DNA from: Planctomycetota bacterium
GTDB lineage: Bacteria > Planctomycetota > Planctomycetia > Planctomycetales > Planctomycetaceae
NCBI GenBank assembly: GCA_003388505.1
Contig: QQVO01000010.1
Location: 1 to 64,000, forward strand
Length of the DNA: 64,000 nt
Direction of reading: 5' to 3'
Part shown: positions 9,264-18,800 of the stretch, one piece after another
How positions within the stretch are numbered: position 1 is the stretch's first letter
Layout of the letters: each line of letters opens with the position of its first letter
The notes under the pieces: model-generated
What the model saw: the letters and a program-made list of their open reading frames with translations, nothing else
Databases searched by the model: none
What the model was told of the DNA's origin: nothing
Position numbers and translations under genes: made by a program

Positions 9264-10277
9264 ATGAAACTGGTGACCTACATCCGGCCGGCAGGCGGCC
9301 CCCCGCGAGTGGGCGCGATCGATTCCAGGCTGGAGGCTGTGATCGATCTTGCAGCAGCGGCGGAACGGTTCGAACAGCCGACGGGCGCATTCACCGACAT
9401 GCTGACTCTGCTCGAACAGGGCCCCGCCGCGCTTGAAGAGGCCCGAAACATTCTTGAAAGAGCGGAACGCGATGCGCCCGCCGGATTGATGGACGAACTG
9501 TCCACTGTGACCCTGCTGGCGCCCGTTCCGCGGCCGCGCTCGATCCGCGACTGCTTGGCGTTCGAGGGACACCTGATCCAGGCGATGCGAACAGTGGCCG
9601 GGTGGAAGTTTCCCCCGCTGGCCTGGATCGACCGCGGGCTGGCGCGCGTTCTCGGTCGCGGCTGCTTGCGGCCGCCTCGCGTCTGGTACGAACGCCCGAT
9701 CTACTACAAAGGCAATCCGGCAAGCGTGGTCGGCGCCGATGCGGACATCGAGTGGCCGTCGTTCACCGATCGGCTCGACTTCGAGCTGGAGTTCGGCGTG
9801 TTCATCGGCAGGCGCGGCAAGAATATTCCAGTCAGTGACGCCGCTTCGTACATCGCCGGCTTCACCATCTTCAATGACTTCAGCGCGCGAGATCTGCAAC
9901 TGCGGGAAATGCAGGGGAGGCTCGGACCGGCGAAGAGCAAAGACTTCGACACAGGCAACGCGATCGGCCCCTGGCTCGTCACCCGCGATGAGGTCCACCG
10001 ACCGTACGGCCTGGAGATGATTGCCCGGGTCAACGGGGAAGAATGGTCCCGCGGCAACAGCGGCCGCATGCACTTTTCCTTCGAGGAGATCATCGCCGCC
10101 GTTTCGGAAGCGGAGACGCTCCACCCCGGCGACTTCATCGGCTCGGGAACAGTCCCCGGCGGCTGCGGACTCGAACTCGATCGCTGGATCAGTCCGGGGG
10201 ATGTGATTGAACTCGAAGTCAGCGGTCTGGGGATTCTCAGGAATCGCATCGTGCGGGCCAAGCAACCTGCCGGCTGA
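9264..10277 (+). CDS. Fumarylacetoacetate hydrolase (FAH) family protein
   Basis: A 337-residue cytoplasmic FAH-superfamily enzyme. The C-terminal catalytic domain shows LDFELEFGVFIGRRGKNIP (metal-binding Glu pair), FTIFNDFSARDLQ and the GTVPGGCGLEL loop that close the active site. Family members cleave C-C bonds or isomerise and hydrate 2-oxo acid intermediates in aromatic and sugar-acid catabolism; the substrate is not readable here. The start is set at the ATG giving MKLVTYIRP, the normal N-terminus. It is not in an operon with obvious pathway partners. Confidence 0.85.
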   Translation: MKLVTYIRPAGGPPRVGAIDSRLEAVIDLAAAAERFEQPTGAFTDMLTLLEQGPAALEEARNILERAERDAPAGLMDELSTVTLLAPVPRPRSIRDCLAFEGHLIQAMRTVAGWKFPPLAWIDRGLARVLGRGCLRPPRVWYERPIYYKGNPASVVGADADIEWPSFTDRLDFELEFGVFIGRRGKNIPVSDAASYIAGFTIFNDFSARDLQLREMQGRLGPAKSKDFDTGNAIGPWLVTRDEVHRPYGLEMIARVNGEEWSRGNSGRMHFSFEEIIAAVSEAETLHPGDFIGSGTVPGGCGLELDRWISPGDVIELEVSGLGILRNRIVRAKQPAG

Positions 10278-10543
10278 AGAAAAAAGAAGTGACCGGCCGT
10301 TGCAGCGTGCATTTGTGGTCCCGCCTCGAGTGTGTCTCCAACCCTGTCCGTTCCACACAACTCGGCTGGGGCCCAGCGCCGAGGAACCGGGCCCAGAGGA
10401 TTCTCGAACAGGACGCGTATTTGACGGATCAGCACGGATCTTGCGGGGTATTCCTCATGAGGCGGCAGCGCCGAGACCTCATCGATTCAGGCGCGCATGG
10501 CGTCGACACACAAGAAAGCAATCAGCGAAAATCGGTCCAATCC

Positions 10544-10566
10544 GTGTTACTCACGGTGAGAATCTT
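10544..10566 (+). repeat. Direct repeat b, copy 1
   Basis: The segment begins GTGTTACTCACGG and ends AGAATCTT. It matches 10753-10775 (GTGCTACTCACG to AGAATCTT) with few differences. Confidence 0.6.
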
Positions 10567-10715
10567 CGCGTGGTGCGGACATTCTGCGAGCCCGTTTAGC
10601 GTTCGAGTGCTCAATTGGACGACCACAAAGGCACAAAGAACACCAAGTTTTCCATGAGCTTGCGCTCACGGCTACATGCTTGGGCGGCTTCGCCGCTCGC
10701 TGTCGATTCGTCTCC

Positions 10716-10745
10716 GGTTGGGTTTCGGCCGGAGGCCCGCGCTGG
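10716..10745 (+). repeat. Direct repeat a, copy 1
   Basis: The unit starts GGTTGGGTTTCGG and ends CGCGCTGG. It recurs at 10860-10888 with one deletion and one mismatch. Confidence 0.7.
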
Positions 10746-10752
10746 GGACTCT

Positions 10753-10775
10753 GTGCTACTCACGTGCAGAATCTT
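10753..10775 (+). repeat. Direct repeat b, copy 2
   Basis: Second copy of the unit at 10544-10566, about 210 bases downstream and in the same orientation. Confidence 0.6.
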
Positions 10776-10859
10776 GTTGACCTGCGCAAATTCTTGCGCT
10801 GGCCCGTAGTCAACCACCTCTGCGATCAACGGGACGCACGCAAGGCGCGTGCGCTACGT

Positions 10860-10888
10860 GGTTGGGTTTCGGGCGGAGGCCGCGCTGG
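10860..10888 (+). repeat. Direct repeat a, copy 2
   Basis: Second copy of the unit at 10716-10745, in the same orientation, 144 bases downstream. Confidence 0.7.
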
Positions 10889-10920
10889 ATCCTCGGTGTC
10901 TTTGTGGTGAAATCCTTGAT

Positions 10921-10936
10921 GAATAATCCGGGATAA
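10921..10936 (+). repeat. GAATAATCCGGG motif, copy 1
   Basis: GAATAATCCGGGATAA is the exact reverse complement of 24851-24866. Its first 12 bases recur at 25003. It is nearly palindromic. Confidence 0.7.
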
Positions 10937-11097
10937 TGGCTTTGCCTCGATTGTCTCTGTAACGTGCTTCGGCGATTCGCCGTGCGACGCTTCGACGCAA
11001 CTCTGAGTTGTTCACTTCGCGACCCCGAAGACAAGCCGCTCATCTCGCAGTAGACTGCAGAAACAGGCCGTCCCGACGTTTCGCGGCGATTTTTCCC

Positions 11098-11123
11098 GAT
11101 GGATTTTCCCGATGGATTTTCCG
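11098..11123 (+). repeat. 13-bp tandem duplication at the cysteine desulfurase start
   Basis: GATGGATTTTCCC (11098-11110) is followed by GATGGATTTTCCG (11111-11123). Each unit carries an ATG. The second opens a five-codon frame (M-D-F-P-R) whose TGA overlaps the ATG at 11126, forming an ATGA stop/start junction with the desulfurase gene. Confidence 0.7.
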
Positions 11124-11125
11124 CG

Positions 11126-12298
11126 ATGAAGCCGCACTCCATCTATATGGACAATCATGCGACGACCCGCGTCGATCCGCGGGTCTTTGGCGCGATGCGG
11201 CCCTGGTGGAGTGAATCGTACGGGAACGCGGCGAGCGTGAGCCATTCGTTCGGACGGGAAGCGGCCGACGCGGTCAATGAAGCGCGAGAGCGGATTGCCA
11301 CCGCGCTCAACTGCTCACCAGTTGAGATCGTCTTCACCAGCGGCGCAACAGAATCGGACAACCTCGCCCTCAAGGGAGTGCTGCAAGCTCACGCACAGAA
11401 CGGGGGCCTCGTCGTCAACGCGGCGGAGCACCGCGCGGTGCTCGATCCGGCGCGGCGACTGCGCCGTGACGGAACGCTGTTAACCATCGTGCCGGTCGAC
11501 GACCTCGGCCGGGTCGCTCCCGAGGCGGTGTTTGACGCGCTCGCGGAGCGCACGCGGCTGGTGTCCGTCATGCTGGCGAATAACGAAGTCGGTGCCGTCA
11601 ATCGGGTGCGGGAGATTGCGGAAGGTTGCCGGGAGCGGGGCGTCCTCGTCCATTGCGATGCGTCCCAGGCGATCGGTCGGATGCCGGTCGACCTGGCCGA
11701 ACTGCCGGTCGATCTGCTCAGCTTCACAGCGCACAAACTGTACGGCCCGAAGGGAGTCGGCGCATTGTTCGTGCGCAAGCGCGACCCGGCGATTCCCATT
11801 CGCCCGCTGCTCGACGGGGGAGGCCACGAACACGGCCTCCGCAGCGGCACGGTCCCAACGCCGCTTGTGGTCGGTTTCGCGGAAGCAATTTCGATTGCCG
11901 CAGCAGAATGTCAATCAGAGATGGAGCGGCTCCGCGGATTACGCGACCGCCTGCTGGCGGGAATTACGCACGAACTTGACGGCGTCGTGCTGCATGGCGA
12001 TCAGACCGATCGGTTAGCCGGCAACCTGAACCTCGGGTTTCAGGGAGTCAACGGCGACGCATTGATGACCGAAGTCGCTGCAAGGGGCCTGGCGGTTAGT
12101 TCCGGCTCCGCCTGTACGAGTGCGAATCCGGAACCGAGCCACGTCCTGCGGGCGATGGGAGTCCCGGAGCGCCTGGCCCGCGCCAGCCTGCGTTTCGGCC
12201 TGGGACGATTCAATACCGAACAGGAGGTCGCCGACGCGACGGCGATCGTCGTTGAGGTCGTGCGGACGCTGCGATCGAGGTCAGTGCGCCCCGCTTGA
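11126..12298 (+). CDS. Cysteine desulfurase (NifS/IscS class V aminotransferase)
   Basis: A 390-residue PLP enzyme that removes sulfur from L-cysteine for Fe-S clusters or thiolation. All key residues are present and spaced as in IscS: His102 in EHRAVLDP, Asn153 in ANNEVG, Asp178 and Gln181 in CDASQAIG, the PLP lysine Lys204 in SFTAHKLYGPKG and the persulfide cysteine Cys330 in SSGSACTS. The ATG at 11126 gives the usual N-terminus (YMDNHATT); an in-frame ATG at 11099 would add nine residues. No iscU or iscA scaffold gene is nearby, so its sulfur acceptor is not evident. Confidence 0.92.
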   Translation: MKPHSIYMDNHATTRVDPRVFGAMRPWWSESYGNAASVSHSFGREAADAVNEARERIATALNCSPVEIVFTSGATESDNLALKGVLQAHAQNGGLVVNAAEHRAVLDPARRLRRDGTLLTIVPVDDLGRVAPEAVFDALAERTRLVSVMLANNEVGAVNRVREIAEGCRERGVLVHCDASQAIGRMPVDLAELPVDLLSFTAHKLYGPKGVGALFVRKRDPAIPIRPLLDGGGHEHGLRSGTVPTPLVVGFAEAISIAAAECQSEMERLRGLRDRLLAGITHELDGVVLHGDQTDRLAGNLNLGFQGVNGDALMTEVAARGLAVSSGSACTSANPEPSHVLRAMGVPERLARASLRFGLGRFNTEQEVADATAIVVEVVRTLRSRSVRPA

Positions 12299-12350
12299 GG
12301 CGCCGCTCGTGGGCTGCAATCGCCGCCATCGCGACGGCAAAACGCAGTGA

Positions 12351-12379
12351 TTGACAGTCCGCTGGGGCCGGAATAGCAT
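12351..12379 (+). promoter_or_regulatory. Sigma70-type promoter for the ExbB/ExbD envelope operon
   Basis: A perfect -35 box TTGACA (12351-12356) is separated by 17 bases from TAGCAT (12374-12379), which matches four of six -10 positions. It lies about 150 bases before the first operon gene and just after the desulfurase gene, with no competing gene between. Confidence 0.65.
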
Positions 12380-12529
12380 GGGAACTCCGCGGGTCAGTCA
12401 TGTTGAGTTGCAGTCCCTCGACCGCCGGGGCGGCTCGAGAGCCGGACTGCATCGACGCCGGCACTCGCATTCTCCCGACCGGTGAGATCGGCTGGCGCTC
12501 GCGGGGCGTTACATTTCTGAAGGTCAACC

Positions 12530-13465
12530 ATGGCGACAGCCACGCAACCTCCACCGCAGCAGAAGCCGTCCGAGCCCGTGCGGCCGGCGGAACATCCTGA
12601 ACCGGTGATGCGCGTCACCCGCTACGACAAGGTCAGCAGCGGGATGATGGCGGTTGTCATCGCGCTGATTCTGGTGGTGCTCGGCATCGTCGCCTGGTGG
12701 TACGCGACCCGGCCGGCGCCGGAACCGGTGCTGGTGCCGCTCGTCAGCATCGACGATCCCGGCGGCTTCGAGGACGGCGCCATCGACGAAACGCTGAACG
12801 TCGAGTCCCCGGAAGAAGAGATCCCGAACGCTTCGCCGGTCGACGAGGCGATCGACGACCAGCAGATCGAGGAAGCGCTTGACAGCGTCGTGGAACTCTC
12901 CGATCGGGCCACGCAACAGGTGCAGCAGGTGCTCTCCACCGATCCCCAGACCGGCGGCACGCCCGGCAGTCACGAAGGCACAGGCTCGCGGCCTTTGGGG
13001 AGCGGTGACGGCACCGGCGGCCTGCCGCGAGAGCAGCGATGGTTCATCAGCTTTTCAGAGTCGGGTTCGATCGACGTTTATGCGCGACAACTTGATTACT
13101 TCGGCATCGAACTGGGGGCCGTGTTTCCTGCGAAACAGGAACTGGTGTACCTTTCCAACCTGACCCGCAATCCGCCGTCCAAGCGAGTCGTGACGAGCAC
13201 CGACGCCGAGGCGCGGCTGTACATGTCCTGGCAGGGAGGGCAGCGGAAGGCGGCCGACGCCAAGCTGTTCGAAAGGGCGGGCGTCGACACGCAGGGGGGC
13301 TTCATCTTGCATTTCTATCCGCAGAAGACCGAGCAGCAATTGGCGCGGTTGGAGCGGAGTTACGCCAATCGTTCGGTGAAAGAAATCCGGCGCACGTACT
13401 TCACGGTCGTGCCGCAGGGCAACGGGTACTCGTTCGCCGTGACCCGGCAGTTGTATTTCCGCTGA
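12530..13465 (+). CDS. Single-pass membrane protein, first gene of the ExbB/ExbD operon
   Basis: A 311-residue protein with a Pro-rich cytoplasmic N-terminus (1-37), one transmembrane helix (about 38-59) and an acidic linker (70-165). A folded C-terminal domain of about 145 residues, probably periplasmic, begins near QRWFISFSESGSIDVYARQLDYFG. It matches no characterised family that I recognise. Its topology and position before ExbB and ExbD genes recall TonB or TolA, the proteins that carry force from the channel across the periplasm, but no TonB C-terminal motif is visible. A planctomycete-specific analogue is my inference. Confidence 0.75.
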   Translation: MATATQPPPQQKPSEPVRPAEHPEPVMRVTRYDKVSSGMMAVVIALILVVLGIVAWWYATRPAPEPVLVPLVSIDDPGGFEDGAIDETLNVESPEEEIPNASPVDEAIDDQQIEEALDSVVELSDRATQQVQQVLSTDPQTGGTPGSHEGTGSRPLGSGDGTGGLPREQRWFISFSESGSIDVYARQLDYFGIELGAVFPAKQELVYLSNLTRNPPSKRVVTSTDAEARLYMSWQGGQRKAADAKLFERAGVDTQGGFILHFYPQKTEQQLARLERSYANRSVKEIRRTYFTVVPQGNGYSFAVTRQLYFR

Positions 13466-13663
13466 GGTGGACGTTTCGGCCGGCGACTGGGTCTCGATTC
13501 GAGACGACGCAGCGATTGTCGTGTACGATCCGAGAACGAGAGGCGATTGGCCGGGCGCAATGCCGTGCCGGCGAACGGGAGTTTCCGGCGGCGCAGCAGG
13601 ACGGCCGGCGGCGCGTAATGCACATCCACGAATTCTCAGTTCATTGAAGGTGAGCGAGCGACT

Positions 13664-14311
13664 ATGGGTTTTCTCCTGAGTTGGGCCGGGCCGGTCATCT
13701 ACGTCGCGCTGGCGCTGGTGGCGCTGTACGGAGTGTTCTGCGTCATCCTGCTGGTCCGCAAGATCGCCCAGAAGCGATTCTCGAGCGCCTCAGCGGCGGA
13801 ACAGTTTCTCGACGACGTGCGCGCCTCATTGGAAAAGCGGGACTTTGAAGCGGTGGCGGAACTGTGCGACTCTCCCCGGTACTGGAGCAAAGCGACGCCG
13901 CAACTGATTCTCGTGGCCCTCGCCAACAAAGAGCGCGGCCCGCACAAACTGCGGCAACTGCTCGCGGAGAAGTTCGAACGGGACGTGCTGGCGGACCTCG
14001 AATACCGCTTCTCCTGGGTCGGTACGATCGTCAAGACGGCGCCGATGCTGGGCCTGCTCGGCACGGTGAGCGGCATGGTGCTCGCCTTCGACAAGATTGC
14101 CGAAGCCGCGCGGCAGGGAACGCTCGATCCGTCGCAGCTATCGAAACAGATCAGCCTCGCGCTGATTACCACCATGTGCGGACTACTGGTGGCCATTCCG
14201 CTGACGATGCTGGGCTCGATGGTGCAGGTGCGAATGGGCAAGCTGACCGACTCTGTCCAGGAACACGTCAGTGAGTTTCTCAACGACCTGGAATCCGCAA
14301 TGAAGAGCTGA
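13664..14311 (+). CDS. MotA/TolQ/ExbB proton channel family protein
   Basis: A 215-residue protein with the three helices of this family (about 7-30, 119-142 and 164-186) and a cytoplasmic domain between the first two. The signature TAPMLGLLGTVSGMVLAF marks the second helix, and the third has SLALITTMCGLLVAIP with the conserved threonines. Such pentamers pair with ExbD/TolR dimers to couple proton flow to work in the envelope. It follows the anchor gene after about 200 bases and precedes an exbD gene by 55 bases. Which client it powers here is unknown. Confidence 0.92.
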   Translation: MGFLLSWAGPVIYVALALVALYGVFCVILLVRKIAQKRFSSASAAEQFLDDVRASLEKRDFEAVAELCDSPRYWSKATPQLILVALANKERGPHKLRQLLAEKFERDVLADLEYRFSWVGTIVKTAPMLGLLGTVSGMVLAFDKIAEAARQGTLDPSQLSKQISLALITTMCGLLVAIPLTMLGSMVQVRMGKLTDSVQEHVSEFLNDLESAMKS

Positions 14312-14366
14312 CCGAACCGGCCGGAGGAACCGAAGGGCGAACGGCAGGAGAATCGAGGATATTGCA

Positions 14367-14816
14367 GTGGCACGAGCGTCCCTCTACAGCGGTACGACGG
14401 GCTTCAAGAAGAAGACCGAAGTCGAGGAAGACATCGACATCACGCCGATGATCGACTGTGTCTTTCTGCTGCTGATCTTCTTTATGGTCACGTCCACGAT
14501 GCAGGGTGCGAAGGCGCTCACGCTGCCGTCGGCGAAACACGGGCTGGGGGTCAATTCCAAGGAGGCGGCGACGGTGACCGTGTTCGCCGATGAAGGGGGC
14601 CCCGCCGTCTATCTCAGCGACGGCGATCGGAAGAACGGCCCCGTGGAGATGGACGAAGTCGCGGCGTACGTAAAAGACTCCGGCAAGAAAGTGATGATCA
14701 TCAAGGCCGATCAGGGCGTCCCTTCGGGATACATTGAGGAGGTCGCCCGCGCGGCGGCGGACGTCGTGGAAGACCTCGAGTTCTTTGTGGGAATCACGGA
14801 TAAACACAGACGGTGA
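14367..14816 (+). CDS. ExbD/TolR biopolymer transport protein
   Basis: A 149-residue protein with a GTG start. The single N-terminal helix (about 25-45) contains the proton-carrying aspartate Asp30 in ITPMIDCVFLLLIFFMV, followed by a periplasmic ExbD domain of about 100 residues (KKVMIIKADQGVPSGY). It is the stator partner of the channel encoded just upstream. A second, larger ExbD-type protein follows immediately, so the complex may hold a mixed ExbD pair. Confidence 0.92.
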   Translation: MARASLYSGTTGFKKKTEVEEDIDITPMIDCVFLLLIFFMVTSTMQGAKALTLPSAKHGLGVNSKEAATVTVFADEGGPAVYLSDGDRKNGPVEMDEVAAYVKDSGKKVMIIKADQGVPSGYIEEVARAAADVVEDLEFFVGITDKHRR

Positions 14817-14861
14817 CGATCCGGCGAAATCGTTCGCCGGACGTTGGTGCGGTAACACCCT

Positions 14862-15719
14862 ATGCCGATTCAGTTTCGTTGCAGTCATTGTCGACAGCGC
14901 CTGAGCGTCACACGACGGAAGGCGGGGCAGCAGGTCTCGTGCCCGACCTGCGAGGAGACGGTGCGCGTCCCGACGCTGGAAGAGGCCCAGGCGGTGCTGG
15001 CCGCCAAAGAGAGCGCCACGGAGAAGCCGCCGGCTGCCGTAGAACCTGAGGCAGCGGAAGACGAATCCCCGGCGGCCGAATCGCCGCCGCCAACGGAGGC
15101 TGCGCCGCCCGAAATCGGTCCTGCTCCCACGCGATCGCAAGCTGTCTCCGCGCCGCAGATTCCCGACATCTCCGGCGCGGGTGCAGCCGCGTCTGACGAC
15201 GTGGCGGAATTGTGGCGGTCGGAACTGCGCGAAATCGACCCGTGGCAGGCCGACGAGGACGAACTGGAGGGGGAGGACTTCCAGATCGGGAAACGCGGCC
15301 TGGCGGCCGCCGAGATGGACATGACGCCGATGGTGGACGTCACGTTCCTGTTGCTGATCTTCTTCATGATCACAGCCGCATTCGACCTGCAGAAGTCGTT
15401 GCAGACAACGCCGCCCGAACCGGAGGAGGAGGGCGCCGCACAAACGGTGACGCTGCAGGAGATTCAGGACAATTCCATCGAAGTCGTGATCACCGCCGAT
15501 GACGCAATCCTGGTCGACGACAATCCCGTGCCCGGTCCCGGCGTGCTGGTCGACGTGTTGACGAAGGCCGCGACGCTGGAGTCTCCGCCGCGGACCGACA
15601 TGCTGATCCGGGCCGATTACCGGGCGACGCACGGGATGGTCGTCGCGGTAACGGACGCCGGAATGGAGGCAAACATGCAGCACATTCGACGTGTAACGGA
15701 GCGAAGCGAGGAGGAGTGA
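14862..15719 (+). CDS. Zinc-ribbon / ExbD fusion protein
   Basis: A 285-residue protein that joins an N-terminal zinc ribbon (Cys7-x2-Cys10 and Cys27-x2-Cys30) through an acidic, Pro/Ala-rich linker (about 40-145) to a complete ExbD/TolR unit. In the latter, MDMTPMVDVTFLLLIFFMI carries Asp159 in the membrane helix and a periplasmic domain follows. The zinc ribbon must face the cytoplasm because the helix enters from that side. ExbD proteins usually have only a short cytoplasmic tail, so a cytoplasmic metal-bound docking module is unusual. Its ligand is unknown. Confidence 0.88.
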   Translation: MPIQFRCSHCRQRLSVTRRKAGQQVSCPTCEETVRVPTLEEAQAVLAAKESATEKPPAAVEPEAAEDESPAAESPPPTEAAPPEIGPAPTRSQAVSAPQIPDISGAGAAASDDVAELWRSELREIDPWQADEDELEGEDFQIGKRGLAAAEMDMTPMVDVTFLLLIFFMITAAFDLQKSLQTTPPEPEEEGAAQTVTLQEIQDNSIEVVITADDAILVDDNPVPGPGVLVDVLTKAATLESPPRTDMLIRADYRATHGMVVAVTDAGMEANMQHIRRVTERSEEE

Positions 15720-15859
15720 GAATTCGGACGCAGCGCGGGAAATCCGAATCACGGCCGGACACGAGACTCTGAAACAGTCGGACAACGAAACAGACGAACA
15801 ACACACGGCCCCCGAGTCGGGCCGGGCAGCCCCTACAACCAGCAAGACGGCAATGAGGC

Positions 15860-18800
15860 ATGGCGTATCTGGAAGCCGCTTATCTGACGGGCGACGTGCA
15901 GCGCTACGAGCTGTCCAAGCAGCAACCCGTTTCGATTGGCAACCATAAAACGAACGACATCAGCATCGACGAAGCAGACGTCGAGTTGATGCACTGCCGC
16001 GTCAGTTGGAACAAGACCGGGTACGAGGCAGTGGCCGCGGGCGTCGAACCGATCGACGTGAATGGCAATCTCGTGCAGCGCGCTTTGCTGAAGTCCGGCG
16101 ACGTTGTGCGGATCGGCACGGTCGACATCTCATTTCAGGACGGGAATTCCGCATCCTCCCCCGGCGCCGCGAAACCAGAGGCGGACGAGTCACAGGAGAA
16201 GAACGACTTCGGGCTGAAACCGATCACCGGAGAATTGCCCAGCTTTCTGGACGAGCCGGACGAAACCGTCTCGGACGATGCTCGAAAGAAGCCACCGGCC
16301 GCCCCGAAGTCGAAGTCTCCGCCCCCCGAGGAACCTGATGACGTCGACGAGGGCGACCTTCTCGATGACGAGCCGGACGAGGAAACGGACAACGCGGATT
16401 GGCTTGACGACGACGAAGACGATTCCGGAGGAGGCCTCAGCGGGCTGGATGCGCTGGCGGCCGAGAGCCGCGTCGACACGCCGTCGCGCCGCGAGATGCC
16501 GGATCGCGAGGGGCGCCGGGCGCCGGCTGACGACGAGAGTCCCGACGCGCTGAGCGGCGACGAGGAACCGGAGGAAGAGCAGGGTTCCGGAGAATCTCTT
16601 TCGGACCGCCTGCGCGAGGCAGTGAGACGGCAGCAGCATCGCCCCGGCGAGGAAGACTCGCTGCGTTCTCCGGTGGTGCTGGGCCTCGTCGGGGGGGCGG
16701 CCGTGCTCGTCCTGCTGGGCGTGACCTTTTTCTTCATTGCCAACCGGCAAACGACTCAGCAGGCCTATGATGTGGCGGCGGACCTGCTTGCGGAACAGAA
16801 GTACGCGGCGGCCATCACGGCGTTCGACGAATTCATTCTCGTCTACCGGGATCATCCCCTGGCGGATGAGGCGCGGATTCAGCGCGATCTGGCGAAGGTC
16901 GATCAGCAGATTCGCGGCGCCGTCCCGGACTGGACGAAGGGATTGGAAGCGCTCCGCAATTACATCAATGAGCATCGCGATTCGGAACGTTTCGCCGAAC
17001 TGGAATCTGAAGTCCGCGATCGCGCGGCGGAAATCGCCCAAGGCGCGGCGGCGGCCGCCGGACGTTCCTTCAATCGCGACCTGCTGGAGGTTTCCGAGCA
17101 GGCGTTGACCGTTTTTTCGACCTATCAGGACGACGCCAAGACGACTCAGCTTTTTCAGGACATCACGACGACGGCGCGGCAGTCAACCGCCGCGATCCTG
17201 CGAAACGAAACGTACAACGCGGAGCTGGCCAAGCTCGATCAGGCGATCCAGGACGGGCAACCGATGCTGGCCCTCGCCACGCGCCGCGACCTTCTGACCC
17301 GCTACCCGGATTATCGCGGGGATGCGAAACTCGCAGCGAAACTGCAGGAGACGCTGGAAACAGAGCGGTCCCTCGTTCGCAGCGAGTCACTTGACCGGAC
17401 CGCTCTCACCGACGAACCCGAAAGCGAGACGCCTCCGCCGCTGACCCTGGCGTTCCACGCCCGGTCGGAGACCGATGCCGTCTCCGTCAACGAAGCGGTC
17501 TGCGTCGTCGCCAAGGACTGCTGCTACGGAGTCGACACGATTACGGGACGGCCGATCTGGAGACGCGTCGTGGGGTTGGACGCTCCTTTCTTTCCTGTGC
17601 GGGAGTCGTCCCTGCCGAGCGTGGTGCTGTACGACACGAAGCGGCGGGAACTCGTGCGCCTGAACCAGAACACCGGAGAACTCGTCTGGCGGCAGCCGAT
17701 CGGAGAAGACGTTTCGGGAGCGCCGCTGCTGCATGAGGGGCAGATCTACCTCACCACGCGCGGCGGCCATCTGTACAAGATCGATCTTCAGTCCGGAACC
17801 GCGTCGACAAGACTGACGTTTTCGCAGGAAGTCACCGGTCCCGTCGCGCTGACCGACGGCGCCCACCTTGTCGTCGCCGGGGACCGTGAGGTCGTTTACA
17901 CGCTGTCGAGACAGCCGCTCGAATGCATCGCCGTCTCGTTCCTGTCGCAGAAACAGGACTCCATCGAGACGCCGTTGCTCACCATGGGGCCCTACGTCCT
18001 GATGGTGGAGAACGGGAGCGGGCAGACGGCGCAACTGCGGCTGCTGAACGCCTCGAATCCGTCGCAGATTACAGAGACGGCGTCGGCCGACGTCAGCGGC
18101 CGCGTTCTCGACGACGTGGTGATTCGTGGTCGGGATCTTTTTGTCCCCTCGACGAATGAGCGGGTGACCGCGTTTACCGTCTCCGACGATGAAGGGCAGC
18201 CGCCGCTGGTGCTCGGTCCTGGCTACGAAGTGAAGGGAGCGCAGCGGAGCCCGATCTTTCTCACGACCGGACCGGATCGCCAGCTCTGGATGGCCAGCAG
18301 CGCGCTCCGCAAACTTCAATTGACGGCCGACGCCCTCGAAGCGGACCAGGCCGAGCAAGCGGTCGGAATTTCCTCGCAACCGCTGCAGTACACCGGCGGC
18401 ATGCTGTTCAACGCGCGGCGACGGCCTTTCACCGACGCCGTCACGTTTACCCAACGGGACCGCACCGACCTCAGCGACAGCGACTGGCAGGTCGTGCTGG
18501 GCGCGGAGATCATCGCCTGGAGCGCAACGGAGGATGGCGAACCATCCCTGACGTGCATCACCGAAGCGGGACACACGTTCCGGGTGCGAGAGAAGGACTG
18601 GACCGCCGGCGGTTTTTTGGACGAGGCCGCCGACCGCGTGCCGATCGACGATGAAGTGACTGATCCCATCATCGCCGTCGGACTGGACGGCGGAAAAGCG
18701 GCGATCGCGATCGGTGGGGAAGAACCGATGGTGCGGAGCGTGACCCAGTTGGCCAAACTCGAGGGGCGGTTCCCGCTCGAAGCGCCGCTGCAGGCCGAAC

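Larger units (their letters stand above)
10278..11125. other. 850-bp repeat-mosaic intergenic region
   Basis: There is no credible gene. The segment contains two pairs of direct repeats (10544-10566 with 10753-10775; 10716-10745 with 10860-10888). An inverted pair reads ACCACAAAGGCAC at 10622-10634 and GTGTCTTTGTGGT at 10896-10908. A GCACGC/GCGTGC hairpin lies at 10836-10852, and a GAATAATCCGGGATAA motif at 10921 recurs elsewhere in the window. It looks like layered, decaying copies of short repeats. Confidence 0.6.

Noticed and set aside
8970-10358. Minus-strand open frame of 462 codons opposite the FAH gene
   Set aside because: It is antisense to a clear FAH enzyme and shows no recognisable motif.
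14367-15719. Interpretation of the two ExbD genes as a canonical Tol-Pal cluster
   Set aside because: No TolA, TolB, Pal or YbgF homologue is adjacent. The PQQ propeller protein is much larger and carries an FHA-like and a TM segment.
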